From positions 1,550,001-1,614,000 of the forward strand of contig NZ_CP090446.1 of the NCBI RefSeq assembly GCF_021442025.1: 64,000 nucleotides of DNA, written 5' to 3'. This document shows, piece after piece, positions 1 through 9,188 of this stretch; within the stretch, counting starts at the first letter, position 1; each line of letters begins with the position of its first letter. This DNA is from Sphingobacterium sp. SRCM116780. Its GTDB lineage: Bacteria; Bacteroidota; Bacteroidia; Sphingobacteriales; Sphingobacteriaceae. The notes under the pieces are model-generated. The model did no database searches. It saw nothing but the letters and a program-made list of their open reading frames with translations, and was not told the origin of the DNA. A program made the position numbers and the translations under genes.

Positions 1-23
1 TGAAAATTTGTACATAAAACAAA

Positions 24-1793
24 ATGAAGACATTAAAGACATTAACTGAAAAACACAATCTAATAAGTGAGACCAAGTTTCAGTTAAAGTCATTTTTATT
101 AATCGTTAGACGACAACTTCAAAACACTTTTGCAGACACTAAAAAGTTCACAGATCAACAACAACTAAAATCACAACCCATTATTTCTGTTTCTGAAAGC
201 AACCTTTGGAATATTAACGACAACGAACAGAATTGGATTTTGACTGCAGGTAAAGTTCAAAATCTGCGTTTAGCGACAAAACGACTTAACGGAGTTGAAA
301 TTGATGCAAACAAACCTTTCAGTTTTTGGAAACATTTAGGAAACCCAAACATTGGACAAGGTTATGTACTCGGTAGAGAAATTAGAGAAGGTTGTATAGT
401 ACCGACAATTGCAGGCGGACTTTGCCAACTTTCAAATGCTTTGTATGATGCTGCTTTGAAAGCAAATTTTGAAATCATTGAACGACACCGACACACAAAA
501 GTAATTAAAGGTTCATTAGCCGAACAAGACAGAGATGCAACAGTAAAGTGGAATTATCTTGATTTGCGTTTTAAATCAAATCATTCTTTCAGAATTGAAA
601 TTGACCTAACCACCGACAAACTAATCGTAAAGTTTCGTAGCATCGAAAAAAATAGTTCTCATGTTGTTTCGAACACAAATATTTTACTTCAAGCATCAAA
701 ACTCAACGACTGCTATTCGTGCGGTAGCTTTGAATGTTTCAAACATCCCGACAGAACTTCCATTAAACAAGAAAAGGCGATTACAACTTTCATCCTTGAT
801 GACAAATGGAGTGAGTATGAAAACTACATAGAAAAAATATCAACCGATAAAGACTTTTTCATCGTTCCGCTTTTCAAAAACAAATTCATCAAAACAAATC
901 GTTACGATTGGACAGTTAAAAATGTAAAGAATGTAAAAGCAATTTCATTTGCTGCCATGCAAAGAGCATTGCAATTGCGTATTGCTGCTAAAATGCAACG
1001 CAATATTTTTGCTTTAATACTTCGATTGGACAAAAAAGTGGCAAAGGTAGCAACAAATCTTATTCCGATTGAAAGCACACATCTTGTAATCTCCCAAAAC
1101 TTGTTGCCGTTTCTTTGGGAGCAAGGTGTTTTGGGTGGACGGACATTTGATGTTTTGATGAGCCGCTTGCCAATGGAAAAACTACATCAACGATTAGACA
1201 TAGCACACAAACAATTTCCAGAAAGCAAAACTTTAAATGATTTCAGAGCTTCACAAGCGTTGATTGGTTTAGAAAATATTGCTTTAACAAAAGCACGACA
1301 TATCATAACTCCACATCAAGAAATTGCGGATACCTTTAACAATAAATCAATAAAATTAGATTGGATTTTACCGATTGTTACGAGAAAACAAACATCAGGA
1401 GACAAAATACTTTTTCCTGCATCTGCATTGGGACGTAAAGGTGCTTACGAAATGAAACGACTTGCTAAAGAATTAAATCTTTGTATTGTCCTAACAGGAA
1501 AAGTAATAGAAGACAATAACTTTTGGGATGGAGTAACAACAGAGTTTGCTGGTAATAATCCATTTGACAATATTCGTGTGGTTGTTTATCCAACTTATGT
1601 TGAGCATCAGCCAAGACTTTTATTAAGAGCACTTGCGGCAGATATTCCCGTGATTACAACAACTGCTTGCGGACTATCACCAACAGACAACTTGACGATA
1701 ATTTCAATTGGGGACTATGAAACTTTAAAACAAACAGTAAAACAATTAATTGACAAAAGCTCAAATCTGGAGCAAGGGCTTGGTGAAATTTGA
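24..1793 (+). CDS. VanW-like protein with C-terminal glycosyltransferase-like region
   Basis: 589 residues. The N-terminal part (about 70-215) has the VanW-family pattern: a buried-ligand style segment with GGLCQLSNALYDAAL followed by ERHRHTKVI. The C-terminal part (about 300-589) looks like a GT-B fold: it ends with an LLRALAADIPVITTTACGL stretch, resembling the nucleotide-sugar binding end of glycosyltransferases. VanW proteins are linked to glycopeptide resistance clusters but their reaction is unknown. An in-frame stop lies just upstream of the ATG, so the start is supported although it sits near the window edge. No signal peptide is seen, so it is probably cytoplasmic. The fusion suggests sugar transfer, which is inference. 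The VanW call is fairly firm, the glycosyltransferase call moderate. Confidence 0.7.
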   Translation: MKTLKTLTEKHNLISETKFQLKSFLLIVRRQLQNTFADTKKFTDQQQLKSQPIISVSESNLWNINDNEQNWILTAGKVQNLRLATKRLNGVEIDANKPFSFWKHLGNPNIGQGYVLGREIREGCIVPTIAGGLCQLSNALYDAALKANFEIIERHRHTKVIKGSLAEQDRDATVKWNYLDLRFKSNHSFRIEIDLTTDKLIVKFRSIEKNSSHVVSNTNILLQASKLNDCYSCGSFECFKHPDRTSIKQEKAITTFILDDKWSEYENYIEKISTDKDFFIVPLFKNKFIKTNRYDWTVKNVKNVKAISFAAMQRALQLRIAAKMQRNIFALILRLDKKVAKVATNLIPIESTHLVISQNLLPFLWEQGVLGGRTFDVLMSRLPMEKLHQRLDIAHKQFPESKTLNDFRASQALIGLENIALTKARHIITPHQEIADTFNNKSIKLDWILPIVTRKQTSGDKILFPASALGRKGAYEMKRLAKELNLCIVLTGKVIEDNNFWDGVTTEFAGNNPFDNIRVVVYPTYVEHQPRLLLRALAADIPVITTTACGLSPTDNLTIISIGDYETLKQTVKQLIDKSSNLEQGLGEI

Positions 1794-1877
1794 GGTTTTC
1801 TACCTCTCATGACAGGTTTTGAACATTGATGCTTCGATTGAGATATAGTGCTAAAAGTCCCGTACTTCACCAAGTCC
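1776..1877. repeat. Palindromic intergenic element with 12-bp inverted arms
   Basis: Arms at 1776-1787 and 1866-1877 are inverted copies with one mismatch (GGGCTTGGTGAA against TTCACCAAGTCC). A smaller GAGGT/ACCTC hairpin lies inside. The left arm overlaps the last codons of the VanW-like gene. There is no T-run after it, so it is not a plain terminator. It resembles a compact dispersed repeat or recombination-site-like unit, but no cassette consensus can be shown from this single copy. Confidence 0.4.
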
Positions 1878-1912
1878 AAAAATGTTAACTCCAATCTTAA
1901 AAGACGATAACA

Positions 1913-2590
1913 ATGACTGACAAAATCGAACAATTTTTCAAAGCATATTGGATGACAGAAATGAAATCTATTTATACCAACAACGTTCCAAAAGAAATGA
2001 TGCAATCGACAATTGACAAAGACGGTTGGTATAAATGGAAACTTATTCCAGGAACTTTGACTGCTGATGATTATAAAAAAATAGAAACAAAATTTAAAGC
2101 AACATTTCCAGACAACTTTATAGAATGGCATAAGCGTTATTTTTTCGCAGACTGTGACTGTTCAATAATAAGACTTCCACATTCTTTGCCAACAAAACCG
2201 TTGGAGAGCTTAATCGATAATCTTGACTGGTACATCCCAGAACAGATTATTCCACTTGGACTCATTCCATTTGCAAACGAAGGGAATGACGCAGGGCCAT
2301 TAGTATTTGACACAAGAAACACAAATGACAAGAAAGATTTTCCTATTAGAGTTTATGATCATGAATACGATGGTGACTTGGATGGTTTAAGCGAAATTAT
2401 ATTCTCATCATTTGATAAAATGTTAGAATGTTTGATACATTTTTTAACTGAAACTAAGACGAGAAAACGCTTTGAAGTAATACCAGACTTTTACACAATT
2501 GATCCTAAAGGTGCGGGTTCGACAGGTAAATCATATTGGACAAGTTGGACAAAAATGGAAAAAGCAAACTTTGAAGAATTTGGATATTAA
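1913..2590 (+). CDS. SMI1/KNR4 (SUKH) family protein
   Basis: 225 residues, cytoplasmic, no signal peptide. The middle matches the SUKH pattern: an FPDNFIEWHKRYFFADCD helix region, then IIPLGLIPFANEGNDAGPLVFD, the loop-strand typical of SMI1/KNR4 domains. Many bacterial SUKH proteins are immunity proteins against polymorphic toxins; others have unknown roles. No toxin gene is visible beside it, so a role in immunity is only a possibility. The ATG lies about 120 bases after the preceding gene, past the palindromic element, so it probably has its own promoter. Family confidence is good, function unknown. Confidence 0.72.
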   Translation: MTDKIEQFFKAYWMTEMKSIYTNNVPKEMMQSTIDKDGWYKWKLIPGTLTADDYKKIETKFKATFPDNFIEWHKRYFFADCDCSIIRLPHSLPTKPLESLIDNLDWYIPEQIIPLGLIPFANEGNDAGPLVFDTRNTNDKKDFPIRVYDHEYDGDLDGLSEIIFSSFDKMLECLIHFLTETKTRKRFEVIPDFYTIDPKGAGSTGKSYWTSWTKMEKANFEEFGY

Positions 2591-2792
2591 ATCAACAATG
2601 AAAAGAAATTCAGTATGAAATAAGATGATTATAGCGACGTAAGCAAAATTGTCAACTTATTGTGGTACGATTTCATAGTTGCGTCTGGGATTAATTTTAT
2701 ATAGATAAGTAAGACACAAGAAAAAAAGTTGGTTATAATGAAGAAATCATCAATATTGTATACAGTTATCACTGTTATTGAAGAAAAATAAA

Positions 2793-4025
2793 ATGAAACC
2801 AACTTATAAAATATTCACTTTGCTGTTTTTGCTTTTTGTAAATACAACAAACCATGCACAAACTATGGATATAACAGCTGACCTGTCAGGCGAGGTATGG
2901 CAACTGGTCTATTCTAATCCCAAGGTGCAAAGTAGAACCTATTCCTTTTTTGATAATAATAAATTTGAAATGAAGGAATGGTATAATGGCAGTAATTATT
3001 ATTATGTCGTAGCAAAAGGAACCTACTTATTTGTACCCGAGACAAATGAAATATTTTTTAACATAAAAGATCTTTGGTGGGATAACAAGCCAGAAACGAG
3101 CAACAAAAAGGTATATAATAATAGTTTTAAAATAACCCAAAGAGAAAGTGATAGTCTATACAACATCCAATTCTTCGGGAGCTATATCAAGGATAAATCT
3201 GGGAAATTAGGTAAATTGATCGTACAAAATAAATTATGGTTACCCAACCAAATGATACGGATCAAATCCAAAAAACAAGAGATAAACAAGTTACTACAAA
3301 AATTGAACAGCTGGAGTTCAGAAAACTTGGATAGTTACGAACGTCCTTTTGCCTATCCAAATTATGTATCAAGCGGTGAAACTGACGGTTGGGTAACTAG
3401 TCACAAAAACCAGCTCTATCAACTTGGAGCTACCGTAATATGGAACGAAAAGAAAAAATTATATGAACTTGAAACAAATCAACATCTTATAGCAAGAAGA
3501 CAGTTTGTAGAGGTTTATATTGATAAAATGCTATATCAATCAGAAAAAGTGCCAGTAGCATATTTTTTAAAATTTTCCATTAAAAATACTGGTAAACAAA
3601 CCATTGGCTTTAATTTATCTCATTCAAATAATATTTTCTATGCTAACCAATTGGGAAAACATACTCAACCTTACAGAGCTGTAGTTGATGAACGTAGAAT
3701 AATTTTTAAACGGGAAGATTTAACATCATTAATAACACAATACAACAATGGCACATTAAAAATGATAAAACCTAATGAGCAACAGGATTATTTCATCAAC
3801 CTAGATGGAGATCGTAATAAAATGGTATTGGATGATCAAAACGTTTTTTTTATTGTCACCATAGATGGGCAAATGAAATTTACCAACGGCAAAGATGTAG
3901 CGTTGATTTCTTTAGAAAATGAAGAAGATCAAGTGCGAGCAATTGTATTTCCATTACCTGCAACTGCTAAATCTGTACCCGAAAACCAATTGCTGTTTAT
4001 AAATAAAGTATTAAACGATCAATAA
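2793..4025 (+). CDS. Secreted hypothetical protein
   Basis: 410 residues from the ATG at 2793; a TTG five codons earlier is less likely. The first 23 residues (MKPTYKIFTLLFLLFVNTTN then HAQ) form a signal peptide with a likely SPase I site after HAQ, so export to the periplasm or surface is expected. The mature part is rich in Asn, Lys and Tyr with alternating beta-type segments. I recognise no family. It is followed after 9 bases by the DUF6714-like gene on the same strand, so the two are probably co-transcribed. Confidence 0.6.
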   Translation: MKPTYKIFTLLFLLFVNTTNHAQTMDITADLSGEVWQLVYSNPKVQSRTYSFFDNNKFEMKEWYNGSNYYYVVAKGTYLFVPETNEIFFNIKDLWWDNKPETSNKKVYNNSFKITQRESDSLYNIQFFGSYIKDKSGKLGKLIVQNKLWLPNQMIRIKSKKQEINKLLQKLNSWSSENLDSYERPFAYPNYVSSGETDGWVTSHKNQLYQLGATVIWNEKKKLYELETNQHLIARRQFVEVYIDKMLYQSEKVPVAYFLKFSIKNTGKQTIGFNLSHSNNIFYANQLGKHTQPYRAVVDERRIIFKREDLTSLITQYNNGTLKMIKPNEQQDYFINLDGDRNKMVLDDQNVFFIVTIDGQMKFTNGKDVALISLENEEDQVRAIVFPLPATAKSVPENQLLFINKVLNDQ

Positions 4026-4034
4026 ACATTAAAA

Positions 4035-4526
4035 ATGACCAAAATCCAACTGATTAACAAAATAAATCAAGCTTTTGTTAATGTGCATTTAGAAGATGGT
4101 ATTGGCATGTACGAAGCTGATTGCATAGATGATTATTTACAGCCAACCGATATCGAGTATATTACTTGGAAGGCAAAGGATGAACGAGTTGATTGGCAAA
4201 AATTATTACCTATTTTTTTAAGTGATGAGATTCACAAGCGTTTCAATTCTTCTTGTTGGACATTTATGGATGCTAAAGGAAAACGCTTTATTTTACCTTG
4301 TTTTTTATTACAGGAATTAGAAAAACCAGATACAGACAATCCTATTTATTTTGCGCTAACATATGCCCATAATTTTGATGATTTTAGGATACTGAATCCA
4401 GAACAAATAGGGGTTATTATTGACTTTTTAAACTATAAATTAACTATCCATCTAAAAAACAACGACACCAATGCTGAAGAAGAGTGTAAAAAATGCTTAT
4501 CTATTGTTAAAGAAAAATTACTTTAA
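4035..4526 (+). CDS. DUF6714-like hypothetical protein
   Basis: 163 residues, soluble, no signal peptide. It has the layout of the DUF6714 family: an N-terminal helix (IQLINKINQAFVNVHLEDG), a central W-x-K segment, then SSCWTFMDAKGKRFILPCFLLQEL, where a conserved FxxxxGxRFYLPAFLL-type motif is expected, and a C-terminal helix. The function of that family is unknown. It starts 9 bases after the secreted protein gene, suggesting an operon, and ends before a bidirectional terminator. The family assignment is by eye. Confidence 0.6.
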   Translation: MTKIQLINKINQAFVNVHLEDGIGMYEADCIDDYLQPTDIEYITWKAKDERVDWQKLLPIFLSDEIHKRFNSSCWTFMDAKGKRFILPCFLLQELEKPDTDNPIYFALTYAHNFDDFRILNPEQIGVIIDFLNYKLTIHLKNNDTNAEEECKKCLSIVKEKLL

Positions 4527-4585
4527 ATAGCGAAATAAATACACAGTATGTATTTATCACTTTTGCATGTTCAATAATTGACATG

Positions 4586-4617
4586 AAAAAGGCGAAAGAT
4601 TTATCTTTCGCCTTTTT
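4586..4617. terminator. Bidirectional rho-independent terminator
   Basis: A perfect 15-bp inverted repeat (arms 4586-4600 and 4603-4617) reads AAAAAGGCGAAAGAT on one side and its complement on the other, with an A-run and T-run at the two ends. It sits between the convergent genes ending at 4526 (+) and 4622 (-), so it can serve both. Confidence 0.85.
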
Positions 4618-4621
4618 ACTT

Positions 4622-5038
4622 TTAATCGTATTTGGTTTTTAGGAACCGAATGGTACTTTCCATGATTTTAATGAGTACATCTTCATTAACATCAGCTAGT
4701 TTTTTGATGTAAATACAAGCTTTCCCCATTGTAAATTTCCCCAATGATTCCAAATAAGCTTTTTGATCGTCTTGACAAGCATAAACATATAAGGAGATGG
4801 CCGCCTTGCGGGGAGAAAATCCAATTAAAGCTGCATCACCTTCATGACCACTCTCATATTGATAATGGTATTGCCCAAAACCAATGATACTAGGACCCCA
4901 CATTTTCGCTGGCTCACCAGTTACTTGTTCCATTAATGCAATGAGTTTGTGACTATCAATTCTCTTTTGTTCTTCTGGTACCTGTTCTATATACTGTAAA
5001 ACAGATTCCTCTGTTGCGATGGTCTTATTTTTGACCAT
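4622..5038 (-). CDS. DUF1801 (YdhG-like) domain protein
   Basis: 138 residues, cytoplasmic. The sequence follows the DUF1801 pattern: an N-terminal YIEQVPEEQKRIDSHKLIALM helix, KMWGPSIIGFGQYHY, the small-beta segment AALIGFSPRKAAISLYV, then LGKFTMGKACIYIKKLADV. These proteins are related to the frataxin-like YdhG fold and their cellular function is unknown. It begins 2 bases beyond the stop of the upstream TraB/GumN gene on the same strand, so the two are probably one transcript. Family call is strong. Confidence 0.82.
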   Translation of the reverse strand: MVKNKTIATEESVLQYIEQVPEEQKRIDSHKLIALMEQVTGEPAKMWGPSIIGFGQYHYQYESGHEGDAALIGFSPRKAAISLYVYACQDDQKAYLESLGKFTMGKACIYIKKLADVNEDVLIKIMESTIRFLKTKYD

Positions 5039-5040
5039 AA

Positions 5041-5892
5041 TTACAAAATAGGAGTAAGTGTATAACCTTTATCTTTTAACAATTTGATAAGCCCCTTCTC
5101 ACCAATAAGATGACCAGCACCTACGGCAATTAAATGAGAAGAGTCCTTGATTTTCGAAGGAATTTGAGTCATCCAATTTTCATTCCGTTTCGTAAGAAAA
5201 TCTGCTTGTTCTTCTTTTGACATGTAACTGCTTTCATAGATAATGGTTTCTAATTCTTTTAAATTTTCAGCTTTATAAGCAACCACCATTTTCTTTGAAA
5301 TCGCGGGCATTTCATCGATTTTTTTTATATAAGTCAATAAATCAGGAGCTTTTAACATTTTCGTCAGCATATCCATTTGAAACTTCAATGTTTCTAATTC
5401 ATCGACTTTTTTGTTTGAACTCGCCGCTATTGCCTGGATGTCTGTTTCCATCGTTTTGATGTTTCTTGGATCAGTACAGTTCATGGATTGTAGACTAAGC
5501 AAGGAAACAAATACGGCGGGTGACATCATGTCTAGCATTTTAATGGATAAATGTTTTGTGTTTAAAGTGCTATCAATTTGTGTAATTTCAGAAGCTGTTA
5601 ATCCAGTTAAAAAATTTGGATCGGGTTTCATCATTTCAGGAAGCATAGCTTTGTTTTCTTCAGAATCTAAGTTTACTTCTAATGTAACCGCGTCTACTTC
5701 TTGAATTACCTTTTTTATTTTCTCTTTTAATTCATAATCTTCTGCACACATGATATGTATTGTCCCTAATAAATAAGAATCTTTTTCTAAACCGTTTCCT
5801 GAAATTTTCCATAAAACAGTATTATCCTGCGCATGCAGTGAAAGTGTGGCTACGATAAAGGCTAAGAAAGCCATCAAACATATTTTTTTCAT
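5041..5892 (-). CDS. TraB/GumN family protein, exported
   Basis: 283 residues with an N-terminal signal peptide (MKKICLMAFLAFIVATLSLH, cleavage near HAQ). It carries the family's hallmarks: LLGTIHIM near residue 42, with the GTxH motif likely to bind metal, an acidic VTLEVN strand, and a C-terminal VGAGHLIGEKGLIKLLKDKG segment. TraB/GumN proteins are related to the TIKI metalloproteases and are proposed to be peptidases; activity for this one is inferred. It is followed directly by the DUF1801 gene. No promoter of the TAnnTTTG type was evident upstream. Confidence 0.85.
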   Translation of the reverse strand: MKKICLMAFLAFIVATLSLHAQDNTVLWKISGNGLEKDSYLLGTIHIMCAEDYELKEKIKKVIQEVDAVTLEVNLDSEENKAMLPEMMKPDPNFLTGLTASEITQIDSTLNTKHLSIKMLDMMSPAVFVSLLSLQSMNCTDPRNIKTMETDIQAIAASSNKKVDELETLKFQMDMLTKMLKAPDLLTYIKKIDEMPAISKKMVVAYKAENLKELETIIYESSYMSKEEQADFLTKRNENWMTQIPSKIKDSSHLIAVGAGHLIGEKGLIKLLKDKGYTLTPIL

Positions 5893-5963
5893 ATTTTATG
5901 AGTTATTGTATGAAATTAGTATTCGGAATATTCTTTCTGTTACAGAAAAACTTAAAAATAATG

Positions 5964-6009
5964 TATAAAAAAGCACGATATCTATTCCTAAATATCGTGC
6001 TTTTTTATA
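5964..6009 (-). terminator. Terminator downstream of the pirin gene
   Basis: An 18-bp inverted repeat (arms 5964-5981 and 5992-6009) with GCACGATAT cores and A/T tails. It lies 107 bases past the stop of the minus-strand pirin gene and 70 bases before the start of the TraB/GumN gene, so it separates two co-oriented units. Confidence 0.75.
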
Positions 6010-6116
6010 AAATAAACATTAGATGATTACTCTAGTCTCCATCATTATTTGTGACAGCAAGTTTACGTATAGGGTAGGAACTTGTTATTACTTGATTTCA
6101 CTAGCTTATTTTTGCT

Positions 6117-7010
6117 TTATATTTTTTTATTTAGATAAAATTCTGGAAGCGCAATGGCACCAGTTTCATTAGGAACTGAAGGAAATTTATTATCTATCCA
6201 GTCTTGTTTTGCCTGCTCTAGTCTTTCTTTAGATGAACTAACAAAATTCCAAAGGATATAACGTTCCTCAGGGAAAGGTTCACCTCCAAAAATATATATC
6301 TTGGAGTTTTCTTCAATTTCAAATTCACACAATTGTGCGTCTTTAGCTACGAGCAACTGTTTAGGTTCGAATGTTGTTCCATTATCGATGATGCTACCAT
6401 CTAAAATATAAAGACCTGATTCACCATATAGATCTTTCCCAATATGCACTTTAGCTTTATTTTTAGATTTAATTTCGATAAAATACATTTTACTATATAC
6501 GGATACGGGTGATTTTTTTCGAAATGCTTCTCCTGCTATTAATGTATAACTGACACCTTGTTCATCTTCCCAATGAGGTAAATCTTCTGCATTGGTATGT
6601 TCAAATGATGGTTCACATTCTTCTAATTCTTTGGGTAGTGCCACCCAAATTTGTAAACCATGCAAAAACTTATCGGTATGCCTTAAGTATTCTGGAGTTC
6701 TTTCAGAATGAGTCACGCCCTTACCAGCAGTCATCCAATTGACTGCTCCTGGTTTTATTTCCATCTCCGTACCCAAACTATCGAGATGCATAATAGCGCC
6801 ATCAAACAAATACGTTAACGTTGATAATCCAATATGAGGATGCGGTCCTACATCTAGGTTTTGGTATTCATTCAATGCGGCAGGACCCATATGATCTATA
6901 AATATGAAAGGACCTACCATTCTTTTCTGACGAAATGGTAAAAGTCTACCAACCATAAAATTGCCGATATCTGCAGCACGCTCTTCTATAATGATACCAA
7001 TGTTTGACAT
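6117..7010 (-). CDS. Pirin family protein
   Basis: 297 residues, a two-cupin protein of usual pirin length. The four iron ligands are all present and in the expected places: H57 and H59 in GPHPHIGL, and H101 and E103 in GKGVTHSE. Bacterial pirins have quercetinase activity or act as redox-linked regulators; which applies here cannot be read from the sequence. The C-terminal cupin ends with IYIFGGEPFPEERYILWNFV, a conserved pirin segment. It appears to be a single-gene unit with a terminator downstream and a 300-base spacer upstream. Confidence 0.9.
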   Translation of the reverse strand: MSNIGIIIEERAADIGNFMVGRLLPFRQKRMVGPFIFIDHMGPAALNEYQNLDVGPHPHIGLSTLTYLFDGAIMHLDSLGTEMEIKPGAVNWMTAGKGVTHSERTPEYLRHTDKFLHGLQIWVALPKELEECEPSFEHTNAEDLPHWEDEQGVSYTLIAGEAFRKKSPVSVYSKMYFIEIKSKNKAKVHIGKDLYGESGLYILDGSIIDNGTTFEPKQLLVAKDAQLCEFEIEENSKIYIFGGEPFPEERYILWNFVSSSKERLEQAKQDWIDNKFPSVPNETGAIALPEFYLNKKI

Positions 7011-7310
7011 GTTCTAGTGTTTTGATTGTTAATATATGGAACAGTTTTTATACATTTTGGTTTTATAACTGTATCCCATATTGTTTGTTATATGAAAGGT
7101 AATCGCTTATTTTATTCTAAATATTGATCTAGTTTAATAAAGTTTTCCATCCATTCGATTTCTTTTAATTACTGTAGTAATATTGTGGATCATAAACGAT
7201 GTTTCATATAAAATGAGATTCGATCTGTTGTTTCAAATATAGGAAAACGCGCTTTGATTTTTACGTTTAATCCGTCAATATGAAATAGAGGAATACGTTC
7301 GTTCTTTTTT
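7011..7310. other. 300-base intergenic region
   Basis: Spacer between the pirin gene start and the ABC-F gene stop, both on the minus strand. AT-rich, no open frame, RNA-like fold or repeat that I can support. It must hold the pirin promoter, but no clear TAnnTTTG box was found. Confidence 0.4.
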
Positions 7311-8897
7311 CTATAACATTATTGTACGTCCTATATTAATTTCATTTAAAAAATAATCATCATGAGATACGATAAGAAGTGTTCCTTGGTATTCCTTTAA
7401 CGCAGCAGTCAATATTTCTATATTTTGAATATCTAAATTATTTGTAGGTTCATCCATCACAATAATATCGGGAGTTCGTTGATGAATAGTTAAACAGCAT
7501 AAGCATAATCTCATTTTTTCTCCTCCACTCAATATTGAACAAGGTTTATCCCATGTGTCTTTTGAAAATAGGAATCTATTTAATCTAATCTTGATTTCAT
7601 GTTCTTGTAACCCTGTATCATTGAATTCTTGCACTTGATCATAGATGCTGAGCGCATTATTAACCATAGAATAGTCTTGATCAATGTATACAGCTTTATT
7701 TTCGGAGCGATATACTTCTCCTGTAAAATTTGCCAGTTTATTTAATAGAATCTGAATAAAGGTCGTTTTTCCAGATCCATTTTTTCCTTTTAAGGCAACA
7801 CGTTCAGCACTTGTAATTTGCAGATTCAAGTTTTCTTGCCAGAGCGGTTGATTGTCATAACTGATATTAAGATTATTGATCTTAAATAACGTTTTTCCTG
7901 TATGTAAAGTAGAATCTGTTAAACCAAATTTGATTTTGTCAATATCAGGTATTTCATGACGTAAACTGAGTAGCTCTTGGGTTATACTAGCAGTTTTTTC
8001 AGCATGTGTATCTTTTAATTTAGCGGTACTTTTTTCTGCGTTATTTCTCAAGGTATTCATCATGATTCTGGAAACACCCTCTTTCTGTTGCTTACCTTTG
8101 CCTCGGGCATCCAGTTTTTGTTGTCGCTCCAATGTTTCACGCGCTTTAGTCTTTATTTTCCGTAACTCTTTCTCCTTATGCTTCAGGTCTAGCTGCAGTG
8201 TGTCATGACGAAGCTTCTTTTCTTCCAAATAGAAATCATAGTTCCCATTATAGTACATTAATCCAGAAGAACTCAATTCGTAAATGGAGTCAAGTTGATT
8301 TAGTAAATAACGATCATGGCTAACCACAATGATTGAACTAGAAGTAGATCGAATAAATTGATATAATAATGTTCTGCTTATACTGTCAAGTTGATTACTA
8401 GGTTCATCCAATAGTACAATTCTTGGTTGATGAATACTGATACCAGCTAAGAAAACTTTAGTTTTTTGTCCACCACTCAATGTACCTAATTTTTGTTCGA
8501 GGTCGAGATCGGATAATTGCCAATAGTGTAAGGCTTCCTGACAACGTTCTTCAATATTCCAATCGTCATCAAGTGCTGTTAGATTGTCTTCTGTAGCAAT
8601 ACCTGATAGTATTTGATGGAGCGCAACCAGCTTCGTTTCAATTTTTAGCGCCTGAGCAATAGATAACTCATTATATTGTCCAAATATTTGAGGTACAAAA
8701 TAAGTTGTCCCCGTTACACTTCGCTGACCACTTGCGGGTGTTAATTCTCCTGCAATAATTTTTAACAAAATGGATTTGCCAACACCATTATTACCAATTA
8801 AAGCAATTTTTTTATTGTCTTGTAAACTGAGATGGATGTCATGAAACAACACATCTTTGTTTGGATGTTTATATGAAATGTTTTGTAGAATAAGCAT
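7311..8897 (-). CDS. ABC-F family ATPase
   Basis: 528 residues with two ABC domains and no membrane segments, the ABC-F layout. Domain 1 has Walker A GNNGVGKS (about 35), signature LSGGQKTKVFLAG and Walker B IVLLDEPSNQLD. A charged linker (about 225-300, rich in Lys/Glu/Arg) follows. Domain 2 has GKNGSGKTT, LSGGEKMRLCLCC and IIVMDEPTNNLD. ABC-F proteins bind the ribosomal E-site; some act as antibiotic-resistance factors (Msr, Vga, Lsa types), others as translation factors. The long linker and the structured leader fit a resistance-type protein but do not prove it. Confidence 0.85.
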   Translation of the reverse strand: MLILQNISYKHPNKDVLFHDIHLSLQDNKKIALIGNNGVGKSILLKIIAGELTPASGQRSVTGTTYFVPQIFGQYNELSIAQALKIETKLVALHQILSGIATEDNLTALDDDWNIEERCQEALHYWQLSDLDLEQKLGTLSGGQKTKVFLAGISIHQPRIVLLDEPSNQLDSISRTLLYQFIRSTSSSIIVVSHDRYLLNQLDSIYELSSSGLMYYNGNYDFYLEEKKLRHDTLQLDLKHKEKELRKIKTKARETLERQQKLDARGKGKQQKEGVSRIMMNTLRNNAEKSTAKLKDTHAEKTASITQELLSLRHEIPDIDKIKFGLTDSTLHTGKTLFKINNLNISYDNQPLWQENLNLQITSAERVALKGKNGSGKTTFIQILLNKLANFTGEVYRSENKAVYIDQDYSMVNNALSIYDQVQEFNDTGLQEHEIKIRLNRFLFSKDTWDKPCSILSGGEKMRLCLCCLTIHQRTPDIIVMDEPTNNLDIQNIEILTAALKEYQGTLLIVSHDDYFLNEINIGRTIML

Positions 8898-8924
8898 AAT
8901 TTCTTTTTTGAAGCATGAATGATT

Positions 8925-8945
8925 GTAAGCTTAGAGAAAGCTTAC
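8925..8945 (-). promoter_or_regulatory. Hairpin in the ABC-F mRNA leader
   Basis: A perfect 8-bp stem (GTAAGCTT / AAGCTTAC) with a short loop lies 28 bases upstream of the ABC-F start codon, inside the leader predicted from the promoter at 9009-9016. The same leader also has an ATG immediately followed by TAA. Leader hairpins plus short upstream frames control some antibiotic-inducible ABC-F genes; that role here is inference. Confidence 0.35.
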
Positions 8946-9008
8946 GGTTAATTTTTGCAAAAAGAAATTATATATTACATGGATATGTCTGCTATGTGTT
9001 TACAGCTA

Positions 9009-9016
9009 CAAATATA
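9009..9016 (-). promoter_or_regulatory. Putative -7 box TATATTTG for the ABC-F gene
   Basis: On the minus strand this reads TATATTTG, an exact match to the Bacteroidota TAnnTTTG -7 element. It would give a leader of about 105 bases ahead of the ABC-F start. Confidence 0.45.
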
Positions 9017-9050
9017 GGAATGTTTTTTAATTAACGTAAAAACTAATAAT

Positions 9051-9083
9051 ACGAATCGTAAATCAAATCCGCGAATTGTAAAT
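9051..9083 (+). promoter_or_regulatory. Candidate LytTR-type operator (direct repeat)
   Basis: Two near-identical 13-base units, ACGAATCGTAAAT at 9051 and GCGAATTGTAAAT at 9071, are spaced 20 bases start to start. They are followed by GG, CTTTG and ACTT-type bases. The same composite recurs at 17527-17560. Two direct repeats about two helical turns apart is the binding geometry of LytTR-domain regulators. The site lies about 105 bases before the gene at 9189. Confidence 0.5.
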
Positions 9084-9188
9084 GGTCTTTGTACTTAAAT
9101 CGTTGTAATCCTATTTTTATATAAAGAGGATTACCATAACCTAACATTTTGCAAACAAATTATTCAACTATATAAATTCAACTGACAC

